This document shows, in pieces, positions 1-7,824 of a stretch of 18,216 bases of DNA (position 1 is the stretch's first letter; each line of letters begins with the position of its first letter). The notes beneath the pieces were generated by a model that searched no databases, was not told the origin of the DNA, and saw only the letters and a program-made list of their open reading frames with translations. The DNA is taken from the NCBI GenBank assembly GCA_024641895.1, contig JAHECE010000019.1, forward strand, positions 1 through 18,216, written 5' to 3'. This DNA is from Actinomycetales bacterium. Its GTDB lineage: Bacteria > Actinomycetota > Actinomycetes > Actinomycetales > JAHECE01. The position numbers and the translations under genes are program-made.

Positions 1-833
1 GGGTCCGGGTCCGAGGCGGGCGCGGAGGCGGGGGTGTCTGTGGCGAGAAGGCGCTGGACGTCGTCGAGCGTGGCCTCCGGGTCGGCGACGAGCGTGCGCA
101 GAGCGTCGAGGGTGTCCGCCGGGCCGGCGGCGGGTGTCGCCGTCTCCGTGGTGGCCGCGGACATCCGCCGGCCGGGGGAGATGAAGGCGTTGGCGAGGTA
201 GCCGGTGAAGGCGCCGAAGATGCCGACGCCGATGACGATGATCACGGTGCCGAGAACACGTCCGCCGGTCGTCACGGGGTAGTGGTCCCCGTACCCGACG
301 GTCGAGATCGTCACCAGCGTGTACCAGATCGCGTCGGAGCTCGTGGTGATGTTCGCCTCTGGTGCGTTCTGCTCGAGGTACAGCATGTTGAGCGAGCCGA
401 ACTCCAGCAGGAGGATTCCGACGAGGAGCAGGCTCAGCAGGGCGTTGCCGGCCCGTTCTCTGGCGAGGCTGCGGGCGACGGCGCGCCCGCCGAGCTCGTT
501 CATGAGGCGGTACACGCGCACGAGGCGGAAGATCCGCAGAACCTTGAACGCGGAGAGCGGGACGCTGGCGAGCAGGTCGGCCCAGCCGAACCGACGGAAG
601 AAGTACACGCGCCGCGAGGGCGCCGTCGCCAGGCGGAAAGCGAAGTCGATCAAGAAGACGCCGCTGAGCACCGCGTTCATCACGAGGAGGATGTTCGTGA
701 GGTTCTGGTCCGGGATCGCGGCGGCGAGCGCGAGGTTGATGATCGACAGGACCGACAGCGCGGCGATGAAGAACTCGTAGCCCGTGTCCTTCAGCTCGCC
801 CCTCGCCGGCTTCGCGGTCTTCGGTTCGCTCAT
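1..833 (-). CDS. Voltage-gated-type potassium channel, 3' end cut by window edge
   Basis: Membrane ion channel of the six-helix K+ channel family, moving K+ across the cytoplasmic membrane. Reading the minus strand from the ATG at 833 gives an open frame of 277 codons with no stop before the window edge. An S4-like helix with arginines at every third position (FKVLRIFRLVRVYRL) is followed by hydrophobic S5, the pore helix and the selectivity filter TVGYGD (around 288-306), then S6. The protein begins MSEPKTAKPA and is preceded by a GGGGAGG ribosome site. After S6 comes a low-complexity Ala/Thr/Pro/Asp-rich cytoplasmic tail, still open at the edge. No RCK or cyclic-nucleotide domain is seen in the visible part. 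Family call is sure; gating and physiological role are not visible. Confidence 0.93.
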   Translation of the reverse strand, partial: MSEPKTAKPARGELKDTGYEFFIAALSVLSIINLALAAAIPDQNLTNILLVMNAVLSGVFLIDFAFRLATAPSRRVYFFRRFGWADLLASVPLSAFKVLRIFRLVRVYRLMNELGGRAVARSLARERAGNALLSLLLVGILLLEFGSLNMLYLEQNAPEANITTSSDAIWYTLVTISTVGYGDHYPVTTGGRVLGTVIIVIGVGIFGAFTGYLANAFISPGRRMSAATTETATPAAGPADTLDALRTLVADPEATLDDVQRLLATDTPASAPASDPD

Positions 834-957
834 CCCCGCGCCTCCCCTTGCTCCGCCACGAAGGGCAGACATCTGTCACGTTGTCGGAGGCATCTTCGCG
901 TAGTCGGCGCGGCTGTGCTCTCCAGGGAGCGCAGCACTCGCCGTCGGAGCGTCCGCT

Positions 958-1755
958 GTGACCGATACAGTCCGGCTCATGCCCGCGATGCGTCGCCGGG
1001 TGACGGCCGTGCCCGTGCCCCGCATACCGCTGCTTCGCCGCCGCGCCCGCGTACCGGCCGGCCAGTGCTCCACGGTTGCCGAGGTGGTGGAGCGACTCCG
1101 AGCGCTCGAGCAGCGGTACCCGCCGGGCGGTGGCGTCGGCGCGTTCAACGCCATGTACTGCCGGGTCACCGAGGAGATCGACGCGCGCGTCGCGGCCGGG
1201 TACTTCGCGAACGGTGCGTTCATCACCCGCCTCGACATCGTCTTTGCTCAGCTCTACCTCGAGCAGGTCGAGGAGTCCACCGACGAGATGTGCCCGGCCT
1301 GGGCGCCGCTCTTCGACGAGGACGCGACCGACTGCCTCCCGCTCCAGTTCGCGCTCGCGGGGATGAACGCCCACATCGCGCACGACCTGCCGATCGCCGT
1401 GGTGCGCACCTGTCGCCAGATGGGCCTGACGCCCGAGACCCGCGGGGTCGAGGAGGACTACGACGCCGTCAACCAAGTCCTCGCCGAGGTGCACGAGGAG
1501 GTCCGGCAGTCACTGCTCGACGACGACGCCCTCACCTGGGACCGGCGGCTGGCAGGAGTCACCAACGTGATCGGGTCGTGGAGCATCGCGCGGGCGCGCG
1601 ACGCCGCCTGGCTCAACGCCAACCTGCTGTGGGACATCGACAAGATCTCGTACCTGCGCGGGCCGTTCCTTGCCGCACTGGCGCACACCGTGGGACTCAC
1701 CGGGCGCCTGCTGCTCACGCCGCCGCCGGACCTGAACCCGTTCGACGACGACTGA
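958..1755 (+). CDS. DUF5995 family protein
   Basis: Protein of 265 residues with no known reaction. The core around residues 80-145 (NGAFITRLDIVFAQLYLE, then LPLQFALAGMNAHIAHDLP) matches the pattern I associate with DUF5995, in which a conserved Asn-Ala-His-Ile stretch sits in an alpha-helical protein. No signal peptide or convincing membrane helix is seen. The start is taken as GTG at 958 because GGAG lies 8 nt upstream. In-frame ATGs at 979 and 988 are alternatives, and they would remove an Arg-rich N-terminus. It is transcribed divergently from the K+ channel gene and convergently with the thioredoxin-like gene. Function unknown. Confidence 0.82.
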   Translation: MTDTVRLMPAMRRRVTAVPVPRIPLLRRRARVPAGQCSTVAEVVERLRALEQRYPPGGGVGAFNAMYCRVTEEIDARVAAGYFANGAFITRLDIVFAQLYLEQVEESTDEMCPAWAPLFDEDATDCLPLQFALAGMNAHIAHDLPIAVVRTCRQMGLTPETRGVEEDYDAVNQVLAEVHEEVRQSLLDDDALTWDRRLAGVTNVIGSWSIARARDAAWLNANLLWDIDKISYLRGPFLAALAHTVGLTGRLLLTPPPDLNPFDDD

Positions 1756-1841
1756 CCCCTCGCCGGGGCGGTGGTCGAGGTGCCCCCGCAAGACCTTCCT
1801 CGAAGCCCGAGGCCGCCAGGGCTGCCTGCGTTCTCCCGGCG

Positions 1842-2084
1842 TCAGGACGTGGCTGCCGTGAGGAGCTCGGCGATCGCCGCGACGGTAGGCACGCGGCCCT
1901 TGACGACGACTTTCTCGTCGATGACCAGGGCGGGGGTGCGCATGATGTTGTACCGCATGATGGCGGGGTAGTCGGTCACCTTCTCGATCGTCGCCTCGAG
2001 GCCGGTCTGGGCGAGGGCCTCGCGGGTGTTGCGTTCGAGGTTCTGGCAGTTGGCGCAGCCGGAGCCGAGCACCTTGATGATCAT
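1842..2084 (-). CDS. Small thioredoxin-like CxxC protein (redox-active disulfide protein 2 type)
   Basis: Eighty-residue glutaredoxin/thioredoxin-fold protein. The active site is GCANC, with Cys10 and Cys13 after a first beta strand (MIIKVLGSG), and the expected Thr-cisPro pair is at residues 50-51 (MRTPALVI). It is a minimal fold lacking the extra N-terminal elements of classical thioredoxin, as in the family called redox-active disulfide protein 2. The start at 2084 is supported by GAAGGGA about 8 nt upstream. It is the last gene of the arsR-like, permease, thioredoxin operon, 40 nt after the permease stop. Such proteins commonly accompany YraQ/ArsP permeases and may supply or receive thiol-bound cargo or reduce permease cysteines. 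That role is inference. Confidence 0.88.
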   Translation of the reverse strand: MIIKVLGSGCANCQNLERNTREALAQTGLEATIEKVTDYPAIMRYNIMRTPALVIDEKVVVKGRVPTVAAIAELLTAATS

Positions 2085-2124
2085 TTTCGTGTCCCTTCGG
2101 GGCTGGCGTGCGGGTGGTGGGTTC

Positions 2125-3174
2125 TCAGGCGAGGAGGGCGTTGAAGAGGTAGCCGACGGCCACGATCCCGACGCCGACGACGCCGGCGTACGCGCCGAGG
2201 AGCTGGGGCCGCAGGACGCGGCGCAGCAGGATCATCTCGGGCAGGGAGAGGGCGACGACGGCCATCATGAACGCCAGCAAGGTGCCCATCGGCAGGCCCT
2301 TGTCGTACAGGGTCTGCACGAGCGGCATGATCCCGGCGGCGTTGGAGTACAGGGGGATGCCCATCGCGACGGCGACCAGGACGCCGAAGGCGTTGCCCGC
2401 GCCGGCGTAGCTGGTGAAGAAGTCGGTGGGGACCCAGCCGTGGACGACGGCGCCCAGCCCGATGCCGACGAGGAGGTACGGCCAGATCTTGCGCAGGATC
2501 GTGACGACCTCCTCCGCGCCCATCTGGATGCGCTCGGCGAAGGTCAGCGCTGCCGTGGAGTCGATCACCTCCCCGCCCAGCGTGGTCTGGAACACGAACG
2601 GCTCCACCCACCGCTGGGCGCCGATGCGGCCCAGGACCCAACCGGCGACGATGGCGATGAGCACCCCGGACGCGACGTAGATCGCGGTGACCTTCCAGCC
2701 GAACAGGGTGAGCAGCAAGCCGATGGCGATCTCGTTCACCATCGGGCTGGCGATCAGGAAGCTCAGGGTCACGCCGATCGGCACGCCGGCGGCCACGAAG
2801 CCGATGAACGCCGGGACTGCGCTGCAGGAGCAGAACGGGGTGATGACGCCCAGGCCGGCAGCCAGGACGTTGCCCACACCCTCGCGCTTGCCGCCGAGCA
2901 TCGCGCGGGTGCGCTCGATGCTCATGTAGGACCGCAGCACGGTGATCACGAAGATGATCCCGACGAGCAGCAAGGCGATCTTGACGGTGTCGTAGAGGAA
3001 GAACCGCAGCGCCTCGGTGAGCCGTGCCTGCGGGTCCAAGCCGGCGACGTCGTGCAGGACCCAGTCCCAGAGCCACCCGTTGACCCAGTAGGCGCCGACC
3101 CAGGCGGAGCCGGCCCCGGCAAGGGCGAGCACCTGGCCCCGGGTGGACGTCGGGATCCGCTCGAGCACCCTCAT
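2125..3174 (-). CDS. Permease of the ArsP/YraQ (DUF318) family
   Basis: Polytopic inner-membrane permease of 349 residues. The diagnostic motif is TPFCSCSAVP (Cys115 and Cys117), followed by GVPIGVTLSFLIASPMVNEIA, both typical of the DUF318 family. Characterised members such as ArsP export trivalent organoarsenicals, while most homologues have no proven substrate. About eight hydrophobic segments are visible. I choose the ATG at 3174 rather than a longer frame because it overlaps the upstream repressor stop in an ATGA arrangement, implying translational coupling. The preceding in-frame residues are Arg/Pro-rich shadow sequence. Context (ArsR-type repressor before, CxxC protein after) suggests metal/metalloid- or thiol-responsive export. 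The substrate cannot be told from sequence. Confidence 0.9.
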   Translation of the reverse strand: MRVLERIPTSTRGQVLALAGAGSAWVGAYWVNGWLWDWVLHDVAGLDPQARLTEALRFFLYDTVKIALLLVGIIFVITVLRSYMSIERTRAMLGGKREGVGNVLAAGLGVITPFCSCSAVPAFIGFVAAGVPIGVTLSFLIASPMVNEIAIGLLLTLFGWKVTAIYVASGVLIAIVAGWVLGRIGAQRWVEPFVFQTTLGGEVIDSTAALTFAERIQMGAEEVVTILRKIWPYLLVGIGLGAVVHGWVPTDFFTSYAGAGNAFGVLVAVAMGIPLYSNAAGIMPLVQTLYDKGLPMGTLLAFMMAVVALSLPEMILLRRVLRPQLLGAYAGVVGVGIVAVGYLFNALLA

Positions 3175-3479
3175 GTCGCGCGGCTCGTCCCAGCCGCGCC
3201 GGGAATCGCGGCGTGCAGGCGGTCCAGGGCATCTTCGGCCAGTGCGTAGTCGACCCACCGACCGCGCCTGGACGTGGTGACCAGGCCGGCGTCCCGCAGG
3301 ACCTTGAGGTGGTAGCTCAGCAGGTTCGCCGCTATCGGCACGTGGGCCTGCAGCTCGCACACGCAGTGCGTGCCGTTCGTCAGGAGTCGGACGACCTGGA
3401 AGCGGATCGGGTCCGCGATCGCCCCCAGGGTCGCCAGGGCGTCCGTGGCCTCGGCCTCGACGCTCGTCGCTGCAACCAT
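3171..3479 (-). CDS. ArsR/SmtB-family repressor with Cys-x-Cys metal motif
   Basis: Winged-helix repressor of 102 residues and first gene of the operon. Residues 20-37 (AIADPIRFQVVRLLTNG) lead into HCVCEL (His38, Cys39, Cys41), the alpha-3 metalloid/metal motif of classical ArsR/CadC sensors. The recognition helix follows (IAANLLSYHLKVLRDAGLV), then the wing (RRGRWVDYAL). This family binds operator DNA and lets go on As(III), Sb(III) or soft metal binding. The start is placed at ATG 3479, which matches family length. Longer in-frame starts near 3608 and 3656 would add a non-conserved tail. No strong ribosome site precedes 3479, so the start is moderately certain. Its stop overlaps the permease start. 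Confidence 0.88.
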   Translation of the reverse strand: MVAATSVEAEATDALATLGAIADPIRFQVVRLLTNGTHCVCELQAHVPIAANLLSYHLKVLRDAGLVTTSRRGRWVDYALAEDALDRLHAAIPGAAGTSRAT

Positions 3480-3673
3480 GCTTGAAGTGTGCGGCCGGTT
3501 CACTGCCGTCGGGCTGGGCCCAAGGTCCGTGCCGTCAGGTGCGGTGACGGCCCTCGAGAGGACTTTGCTCCCATGCGGCTCGCGCGTCGCTGCTGGCAGC
3601 CTTGACATGACGCTCGGGCCCTTACGCCGCGCGTGCGGCGACCGACCGGGTGGCACGGACGGAGGTCATTCCC

Positions 3674-4687
3674 ATGTCACATCCCACGGTTCAGCAGGCC
3701 GAGGCACCGCTCTCGGATCGACCGCCGGCGCCTCGGACGGAGGTTCGCCCGACGTCGCCGCGACGTCACGTCGGGTCCCTCCTGGGCGGGCTCGGCGCGT
3801 TGCTCCTGATGCTCGTCGCGCCGGCACTTCCCGCCTACGCGGCGACCGGGCCCGCGGACGTGCAGGAGGGTGTCTTGGTGCGCGTCGCCGGTGACGCCCA
3901 GGTGCCCGCGTCGGAGGCGATCGGCGTGGTGGTCGTCGTCCAGGGAGACCTGGTGATCGAGGGCACCGCCGCGGTCGTGGTCGTGGTCGACGGCACGGCC
4001 ACCCTGCGGGGAGCCTCCGTCGAGACGCTCGTGGTCGTCAACGGCGCGGCCGTGCTGACCGAGGGCGCCGTCGTCAACGGCGATGTGGTCATCCCGAGCT
4101 CCACGATCACCGACGACGGTTCGACGCGCATCGGCGGCTCCGTGGTCGACGACCTGTCGGGCCTCTCGACCGCCTTCCGCATCCTCGACGTCGTGCTCTC
4201 CATCGGCGGTGCGATCGTGACCGTCCTCGCCGCGCTCCTCTTCGCGGCGCTCGCGCCCCGGAGCGTCCGGTCCGCCGCGAGTGTGGTCGCGGCACAGCCC
4301 GGTCAGGTGGCCCTCAGCGGGCTCCTGTTCTGGATCGCACTGCCCCTGGTTGCCGTCGGGCTCCTGCTCACCGTGATCGGGGCGCCCACGGCGTTCGCGA
4401 TCTGGGTCGCTGTGATGCCGGCCGTCGCCTTCGCCGGGTACCTCGTGTGCGCCATCTGGCTCGGGGACGTTCTGGTGGATCGCCGGCGCGAGCGGGCCCA
4501 CCCTTACGGCGCTGCCCTGCTCGGGACGGCGATCCTGCTGCTCGTAGGCCTCGTGCCGATTTTCGGTGCGCTGGTGGGCCTCGCCGCCGCGCTCGTCGGC
4601 GGAAGCGCCCTCGCGCTGCTGGGTTGGAGGGCGTTCCGGTCCCGCCAGGATGCCCCGGCCCTCACCGGACAGGTGGGACCGGTGTGA
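3674..4687 (+). CDS. Exported bactofilin-like (polymer-forming) membrane protein
   Basis: Protein of 337 residues. An Arg/Pro-rich N-terminus is followed by a hydrophobic stretch at 34-54 ending LPAYA-A, a plausible signal peptidase I site. Residues 65-160 are Val/Gly-rich short repeats (GVVVVVQGDLVIEG, AVVVVVDGTATLRG, TLVVVNGAAVLTEG, AVVNGDVVI), about 15-20 residues each. This is the right-handed beta-helix pattern of bactofilins and polymer-forming proteins. About five membrane helices follow (roughly 171-193, 211-233, 241-263, 279-303 and 300-318). The ATG at 3674 is chosen because GGAGGT lies 7 nt upstream; a GTG at 3650 is in frame but poorer. The topology puts the repeat domain outside the membrane, unlike cytosolic bactofilins. 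Likely a surface or envelope structural protein; exact function unknown. Confidence 0.82.
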   Translation: MSHPTVQQAEAPLSDRPPAPRTEVRPTSPRRHVGSLLGGLGALLLMLVAPALPAYAATGPADVQEGVLVRVAGDAQVPASEAIGVVVVVQGDLVIEGTAAVVVVVDGTATLRGASVETLVVVNGAAVLTEGAVVNGDVVIPSSTITDDGSTRIGGSVVDDLSGLSTAFRILDVVLSIGGAIVTVLAALLFAALAPRSVRSAASVVAAQPGQVALSGLLFWIALPLVAVGLLLTVIGAPTAFAIWVAVMPAVAFAGYLVCAIWLGDVLVDRRRERAHPYGAALLGTAILLLVGLVPIFGALVGLAAALVGGSALALLGWRAFRSRQDAPALTGQVGPV

Positions 4688-4695
4688 CGCCCGGG

Positions 4696-4737
4696 GTGAC
4701 CGGTTCGGCGTGACCGGTCCCGCGTGACCGGTCCCGC
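4696..4737 (+). repeat. Three tandem copies of a 14-bp unit between convergent genes
   Basis: The unit GTGACCGGTCCCGC occurs at 4710-4723 and 4724-4737. A two-mismatch copy is at 4696-4709 and a decayed fourth begins at 4738. Each copy contains the palindrome GACCGGTC (a variant in the first). It sits just after the bactofilin-like stop and before the stop of the opposing membrane gene, so it could fold into small hairpins acting as a two-way terminator, or be a slippage-generated repeat. Confidence 0.8.
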
Positions 4738-4786
4738 GTGACCTGCGCGACCGGCTCGGGTGCAGGCGCCCGGTGTGCCGGCCTCC

Positions 4787-5236
4787 TCAGCCGTTGCCCT
4801 GCCTCATCGCCACCACCATGCTGCCCAGGAGCGCAGCGGTGGTGGCGACCGTGACGAGCCAGAGCGCTCGCTCGACCGGGTACATGGACAGGCCCATGAG
4901 CAGGATGGCGCCGAAGAAGAGGATCAGGTAGGGGACCAGGATCGCCGGCCGTGCGGGTCGGCGGAACTGCACCGGTCGCAGGTAGTCGACGAGGAGCATG
5001 AGCACGACGAAGGCGTCGAAGCAGACCGGCCCGACCCACCAGAGGCTCCCCGCGCCGGCGTAGCCGACTGCGGCCACGGAGGCGGGGAGCGCCAGAGCCG
5101 CGATCACCCGGCCGGTGGCGTGGTTGAACCGCATGCCGTGCCGGCGCCTCGTCGAGAAGCCGATCGTCTGCAGGACGTTGACCGCGTTCACCACGGCCCA
5201 CGTCGTCAGCGCCGCCCAGAAGGGCCCGTCCTCCAC
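4787..5236 (-). CDS. Small polytopic membrane protein, unknown function
   Basis: Protein of 149 residues with five likely membrane helices: around 7-25, 43-60, 67-87 (WWVGPVCFDAFVVLMLLVDY), 99-118 (ILVPYLILFFGAILLMGL) and 123-143. I do not recognise a named family or any catalytic motif. The start is uncertain. GTG at 5236 lies 7 nt after the amylase stop and gives a protein that begins just before the first helix. A TTG at 5296 would overlap the amylase and add a disordered Pro/Arg/Ser tail. No clear ribosome site is seen for the GTG, so it may be translated by re-initiation after the amylase gene. Probably co-transcribed with the amylase. Confidence 0.72.
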   Translation of the reverse strand: MEDGPFWAALTTWAVVNAVNVLQTIGFSTRRRHGMRFNHATGRVIAALALPASVAAVGYAGAGSLWWVGPVCFDAFVVLMLLVDYLRPVQFRRPARPAILVPYLILFFGAILLMGLSMYPVERALWLVTVATTAALLGSMVVAMRQGNG

Positions 5237-5243
5237 GGCGGCG

Positions 5244-7532
5244 TCAGGTGCGGTCGCCGGCGGAGAGCGAGATGACGGCGGCCTGCCGGGGTGCAAGGGC
5301 GTCCACCGGGACGAAGGGCGCGATCCCGCCGTCCTCGGTGACCGACAGCTGCCCCGTGGCGGTGTCCGTCACGAGGTCGGTGCCGTCGTATCGGCCGGCG
5401 GTCAGGCTCCCCGCCTCGCCGCTGAAGGCGCAGCCCTGCTGCGCCCGGTCCGCGAGGTTCAGGACGACGAGGAGGTTGTCGTCTGGGGCCGCGTCAGGTG
5501 CCGTGCGCAGGTAGGCGTAGGTGCCCGGGCAGGTGCCGCCGAGCGCCTGCAGGCCGCCGGTGCGTAGGGCCGCGTGCTCGTTGCGCAGGCGGACGAGGCG
5601 CCGGTAGAGGTTCAGCAACGAACCCTCGTCCGTGTCCTGGTCTGCCACGTTGACGTCCCCGTAGTCCTCGTTCGGCGGCTCCCAGGGTGCACCGCTGCTG
5701 AAGCCCGCGTTCGGTGCGTCGCTCCACTGCATCGGGGTGCGGATCTGGGGATCGGGCTTCTGGCCTGTCATCCCGATCTCCTCGCCGTAGTAGACGAACG
5801 GCACCCCGGGCAGGGTCAGCAGGACCGAGGCCGCGAGCCCGGCGGCGGCGCCGTCGCCGTCGAGCTGGCTCATCACCCGGTCCTGGTCGTGGTTCGTCAG
5901 GAACGGCGCGAACTGGCCCGGCGGGTAGGCGGCCAGCACAGCGGTCAGCGCCCGGTCCAGCGCGGTGGCGTCGCTCGTCCGGACGCTCGTCACGATGCTC
6001 ACGGCGAGGTCGAACTCGAAGGCGAGGTCGACCTCGTCGTCGGTGACGTACGGCGCGACGACGGCGGTCGCGTCCCACACCTCGCCCACCGTCAGTGCCG
6101 CAGGGTCGACGCCGTCGACGAAGTCGTCCCAGGCCATGAGCCACCGGTGGGTCTCCGGGGTGCCCTCGAACACGCCCCCGTCCTCGATGAGGTGACGCAC
6201 GGCGTCCAGGCGCAAGCCGTCGGCGCCCATGTCCTCGATCCAGAACCGCGCGACGTCCTCCATCTGGGCCGTCACCGCGGGGTTCCGGAAGTTCAGGTCC
6301 GGCATGCCTTCCCAGAAGAGGCCCAGGTAGAAGGCGTCGTTGAGCTCGTGCCACGCGGGCGTCCCCCACGACGTCGTGTCACCGGGGTCGTCGTCGCGCC
6401 AGACGTACCAGTCCCGCCGGGCCGAGTCGGGGTTGCTCGCGGACTCCACGAACCACGGGTGCTCGCTGGACGTGTGGTTGAGCATCAGGTCCACGATCAC
6501 CGCGATGCCGCGCTCGTGCGCGGCCGCGACGAGGCGCTGGAAGTCGGCGTTCGTGCCGTAGTCCTCCTCGACGGTGGTGTAGTCGGTGGCGTCGTAGCCG
6601 TGATAGCTCGGCGACTGCGCCACCGGCATCAGCCACAGCCCGGTGACCCCGAGGTCGTCGTCGGTGGTCGGGTCGCCGTCGTTGAGGTAGTCCAGCTTCG
6701 CGATCAAGCCGCTGAGGTCGCCGTTGCCGTCGCCGTCGCCGTCGCTGAAGCTTCGGACGAAGACCTCGTAGAACACCGTGTCGTTCCACCAGGGCACCGG
6801 TCCGGCCACCTGGTCGCCGGATGCCGACGGCGCTGTCCGGGCGGGGCGTTCGCCGGTCAGCCGGTCGAGCGCCGTCGTGACGACGGTCGTGAACTCTCCC
6901 GCGGTGAGGCTCGGCTCGGGCATCTCGCCCGTCCACCCCTCGACCGGCACTCGCTCGGTCGTGAGGACGACGGCGAGCACGGGCCCCGCTCGGACGAGGG
7001 CGAGGTACTGGTCGATGACCGCGCCGGAGCCTGCGTCGTCGACCAGCGCGCCCCCGAAGTGGGTGGCCAGCAGGTCGTCGCCGACTCCTGGCATCGTCAG
7101 CTCTTCCGCAGTCACCGCGTTGACGCCCAGCTCGTCGAGCTGGCGCTCGCTGCACCGGGTCAGCTCGTCGCGCAGCGACGCGAACGCCGAGCTGACGTCG
7201 TCCGGGTCTGCGGCGTGGACGAACTCGAACAGCTGCAGGACGCCGCCCGGAGCGCTGTCCTGCGCCGTCAGCCCTGTCGCGGCCTGCCAGGCCGGTTCCG
7301 CGGTGACCTCTTCGCAGGACTCCGTGAACGGCGTCGGGGCCGGCTCGTCGGCAGGCACGACCTCGGAGAAGTCAGTGCGCCAGTCGCCTGCGAGGTCGCT
7401 CTCGGTGAGCAGGGCGGCGCGCAGCTCCTCGCGCGTGGGGACGGGGACGTCCTCGCCGCCGGCGCACGCGCCGAGGAGCATGAGCGCTGCCGCGATCCCG
7501 GCGGTCACGGCTCTCGTGATCGGCGCCCGCAT
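5244..7532 (-). CDS. Lipoprotein GH13 alpha-amylase with N-terminal sensor-like domain
   Basis: Cell-surface glycoside hydrolase of 762 residues predicted to cleave alpha-1,4 (or 1,6) glucosidic bonds. The signal peptide ends in lipobox LGAC (Cys23), so it is lipid-anchored outside the membrane. Residues about 30-230 form a separate domain with Cys73 and Cys127, resembling PknH/LppH-type extracellular sensor domains. The GH13 barrel starts at WWNDTVFYEVFVRSF (249). A Ca-binding-like Asp/Gly run follows at 264-272, then region I VDLMLNH (Asp348, His353), nucleophile Asp443 in GLRLDA, acid/base Glu484 in VGEVWD and Asp549 in TNHDQD. All catalytic residues are present. A C-terminal beta domain spans about 660-762. 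The start at 7532 has GGGAGG about 9 nt upstream; the longer frame is Arg-rich shadow. Close relatives include oligo-glucosidase and neopullulanase-type enzymes, so exact specificity is open. Confidence 0.93.
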   Translation of the reverse strand: MRAPITRAVTAGIAAALMLLGACAGGEDVPVPTREELRAALLTESDLAGDWRTDFSEVVPADEPAPTPFTESCEEVTAEPAWQAATGLTAQDSAPGGVLQLFEFVHAADPDDVSSAFASLRDELTRCSERQLDELGVNAVTAEELTMPGVGDDLLATHFGGALVDDAGSGAVIDQYLALVRAGPVLAVVLTTERVPVEGWTGEMPEPSLTAGEFTTVVTTALDRLTGERPARTAPSASGDQVAGPVPWWNDTVFYEVFVRSFSDGDGDGNGDLSGLIAKLDYLNDGDPTTDDDLGVTGLWLMPVAQSPSYHGYDATDYTTVEEDYGTNADFQRLVAAAHERGIAVIVDLMLNHTSSEHPWFVESASNPDSARRDWYVWRDDDPGDTTSWGTPAWHELNDAFYLGLFWEGMPDLNFRNPAVTAQMEDVARFWIEDMGADGLRLDAVRHLIEDGGVFEGTPETHRWLMAWDDFVDGVDPAALTVGEVWDATAVVAPYVTDDEVDLAFEFDLAVSIVTSVRTSDATALDRALTAVLAAYPPGQFAPFLTNHDQDRVMSQLDGDGAAAGLAASVLLTLPGVPFVYYGEEIGMTGQKPDPQIRTPMQWSDAPNAGFSSGAPWEPPNEDYGDVNVADQDTDEGSLLNLYRRLVRLRNEHAALRTGGLQALGGTCPGTYAYLRTAPDAAPDDNLLVVLNLADRAQQGCAFSGEAGSLTAGRYDGTDLVTDTATGQLSVTEDGGIAPFVPVDALAPRQAAVISLSAGDRT

Positions 7533-7714
7533 GCAGGCTCGCCTCCCTCGGTGAGGACCGACCCGTCGTCGTTGCCGGGTCGATCCCTGCTGACCACCCT
7601 CGGCTCCGCGACCGGTCGGCCGCAAGGGGCCTTGGTCATGTGGTCTCGGGGGTAGCGCCCGCGCGTCACCCGGGCGGTTTGCGAGCCCCCTTCTCGACAG
7701 TCAAGACTTTTTCT

Positions 7715-7739
7715 TCAACTATTACCTCGGCATGCCGAT
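7715..7739 (+). promoter_or_regulatory. Upstream block TCAACTAT-N11-GCCGAT of the first TasA-like gene
   Basis: TCAACTAT at 7715-7722 and GCCGAT at 7734-7739, separated by 11 nt, lie 102 nt (from the end of the first half) before the start of the first TasA-like gene. The same two words with the same spacing precede the second TasA-like gene, while surrounding sequence differs. It sits in a locally AT-rich stretch (CTTTTTCTTCAACTATTA). CAAC-N16-CGAT resembles an ECF-sigma promoter (AAC-type -35, CG-rich -10). That reading is inference. Confidence 0.6.
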
Positions 7740-7824
7740 ATTGCCAAACGGGACACCAAAAGGCGTGTGCAGAATGCGTGCGCGACTCTTACTGCTCACT
7801 GAGATGGTGGAGACCGGGGGAATC

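Noticed and set aside
1756..1841. Terminator CCTCG-AAGCC-CGAGG between DUF5995 and the thioredoxin-like gene
   Set aside because: Only a 5-bp stem with no U tract; similar stems arise by chance in such GC-rich DNA.
282..2144. Long plus-strand open frame of 620 codons
   Set aside because: It runs antisense to the K+ channel and thioredoxin genes and across DUF5995 in another frame; its composition (Arg/Glu/Gly/His-rich, no domain) is typical of a high-GC shadow.
3480..3505. ArsR operator with TGAA-N12-TTCA arms near 3483-3502
   Set aside because: The half sites are only 4 bp and do not extend; too weak to claim as an operator.
5237..5296. TTG start at 5296 for the small membrane protein
   Set aside because: It would add a disordered Pro/Arg/Ser tail overlapping the amylase by about 50 nt, with no ribosome site; GTG 5236 gives a better N-terminus.
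5574..7655. 693-codon plus-strand frame opposite the amylase
   Set aside because: The minus-strand amylase has a complete set of catalytic motifs, signal peptide and ribosome site; the opposite frame has none and is Val/Arg/Asp-rich shadow sequence.
7734..7800. Possible c-di-GMP-I riboswitch-like stretch (GCCAAACGGGACACC) before TasA-like copy 1
   Set aside because: A few bases recall the GEMM core, but the needed paired stems and GNRA tetraloop are missing and copy 2 has nothing equivalent.
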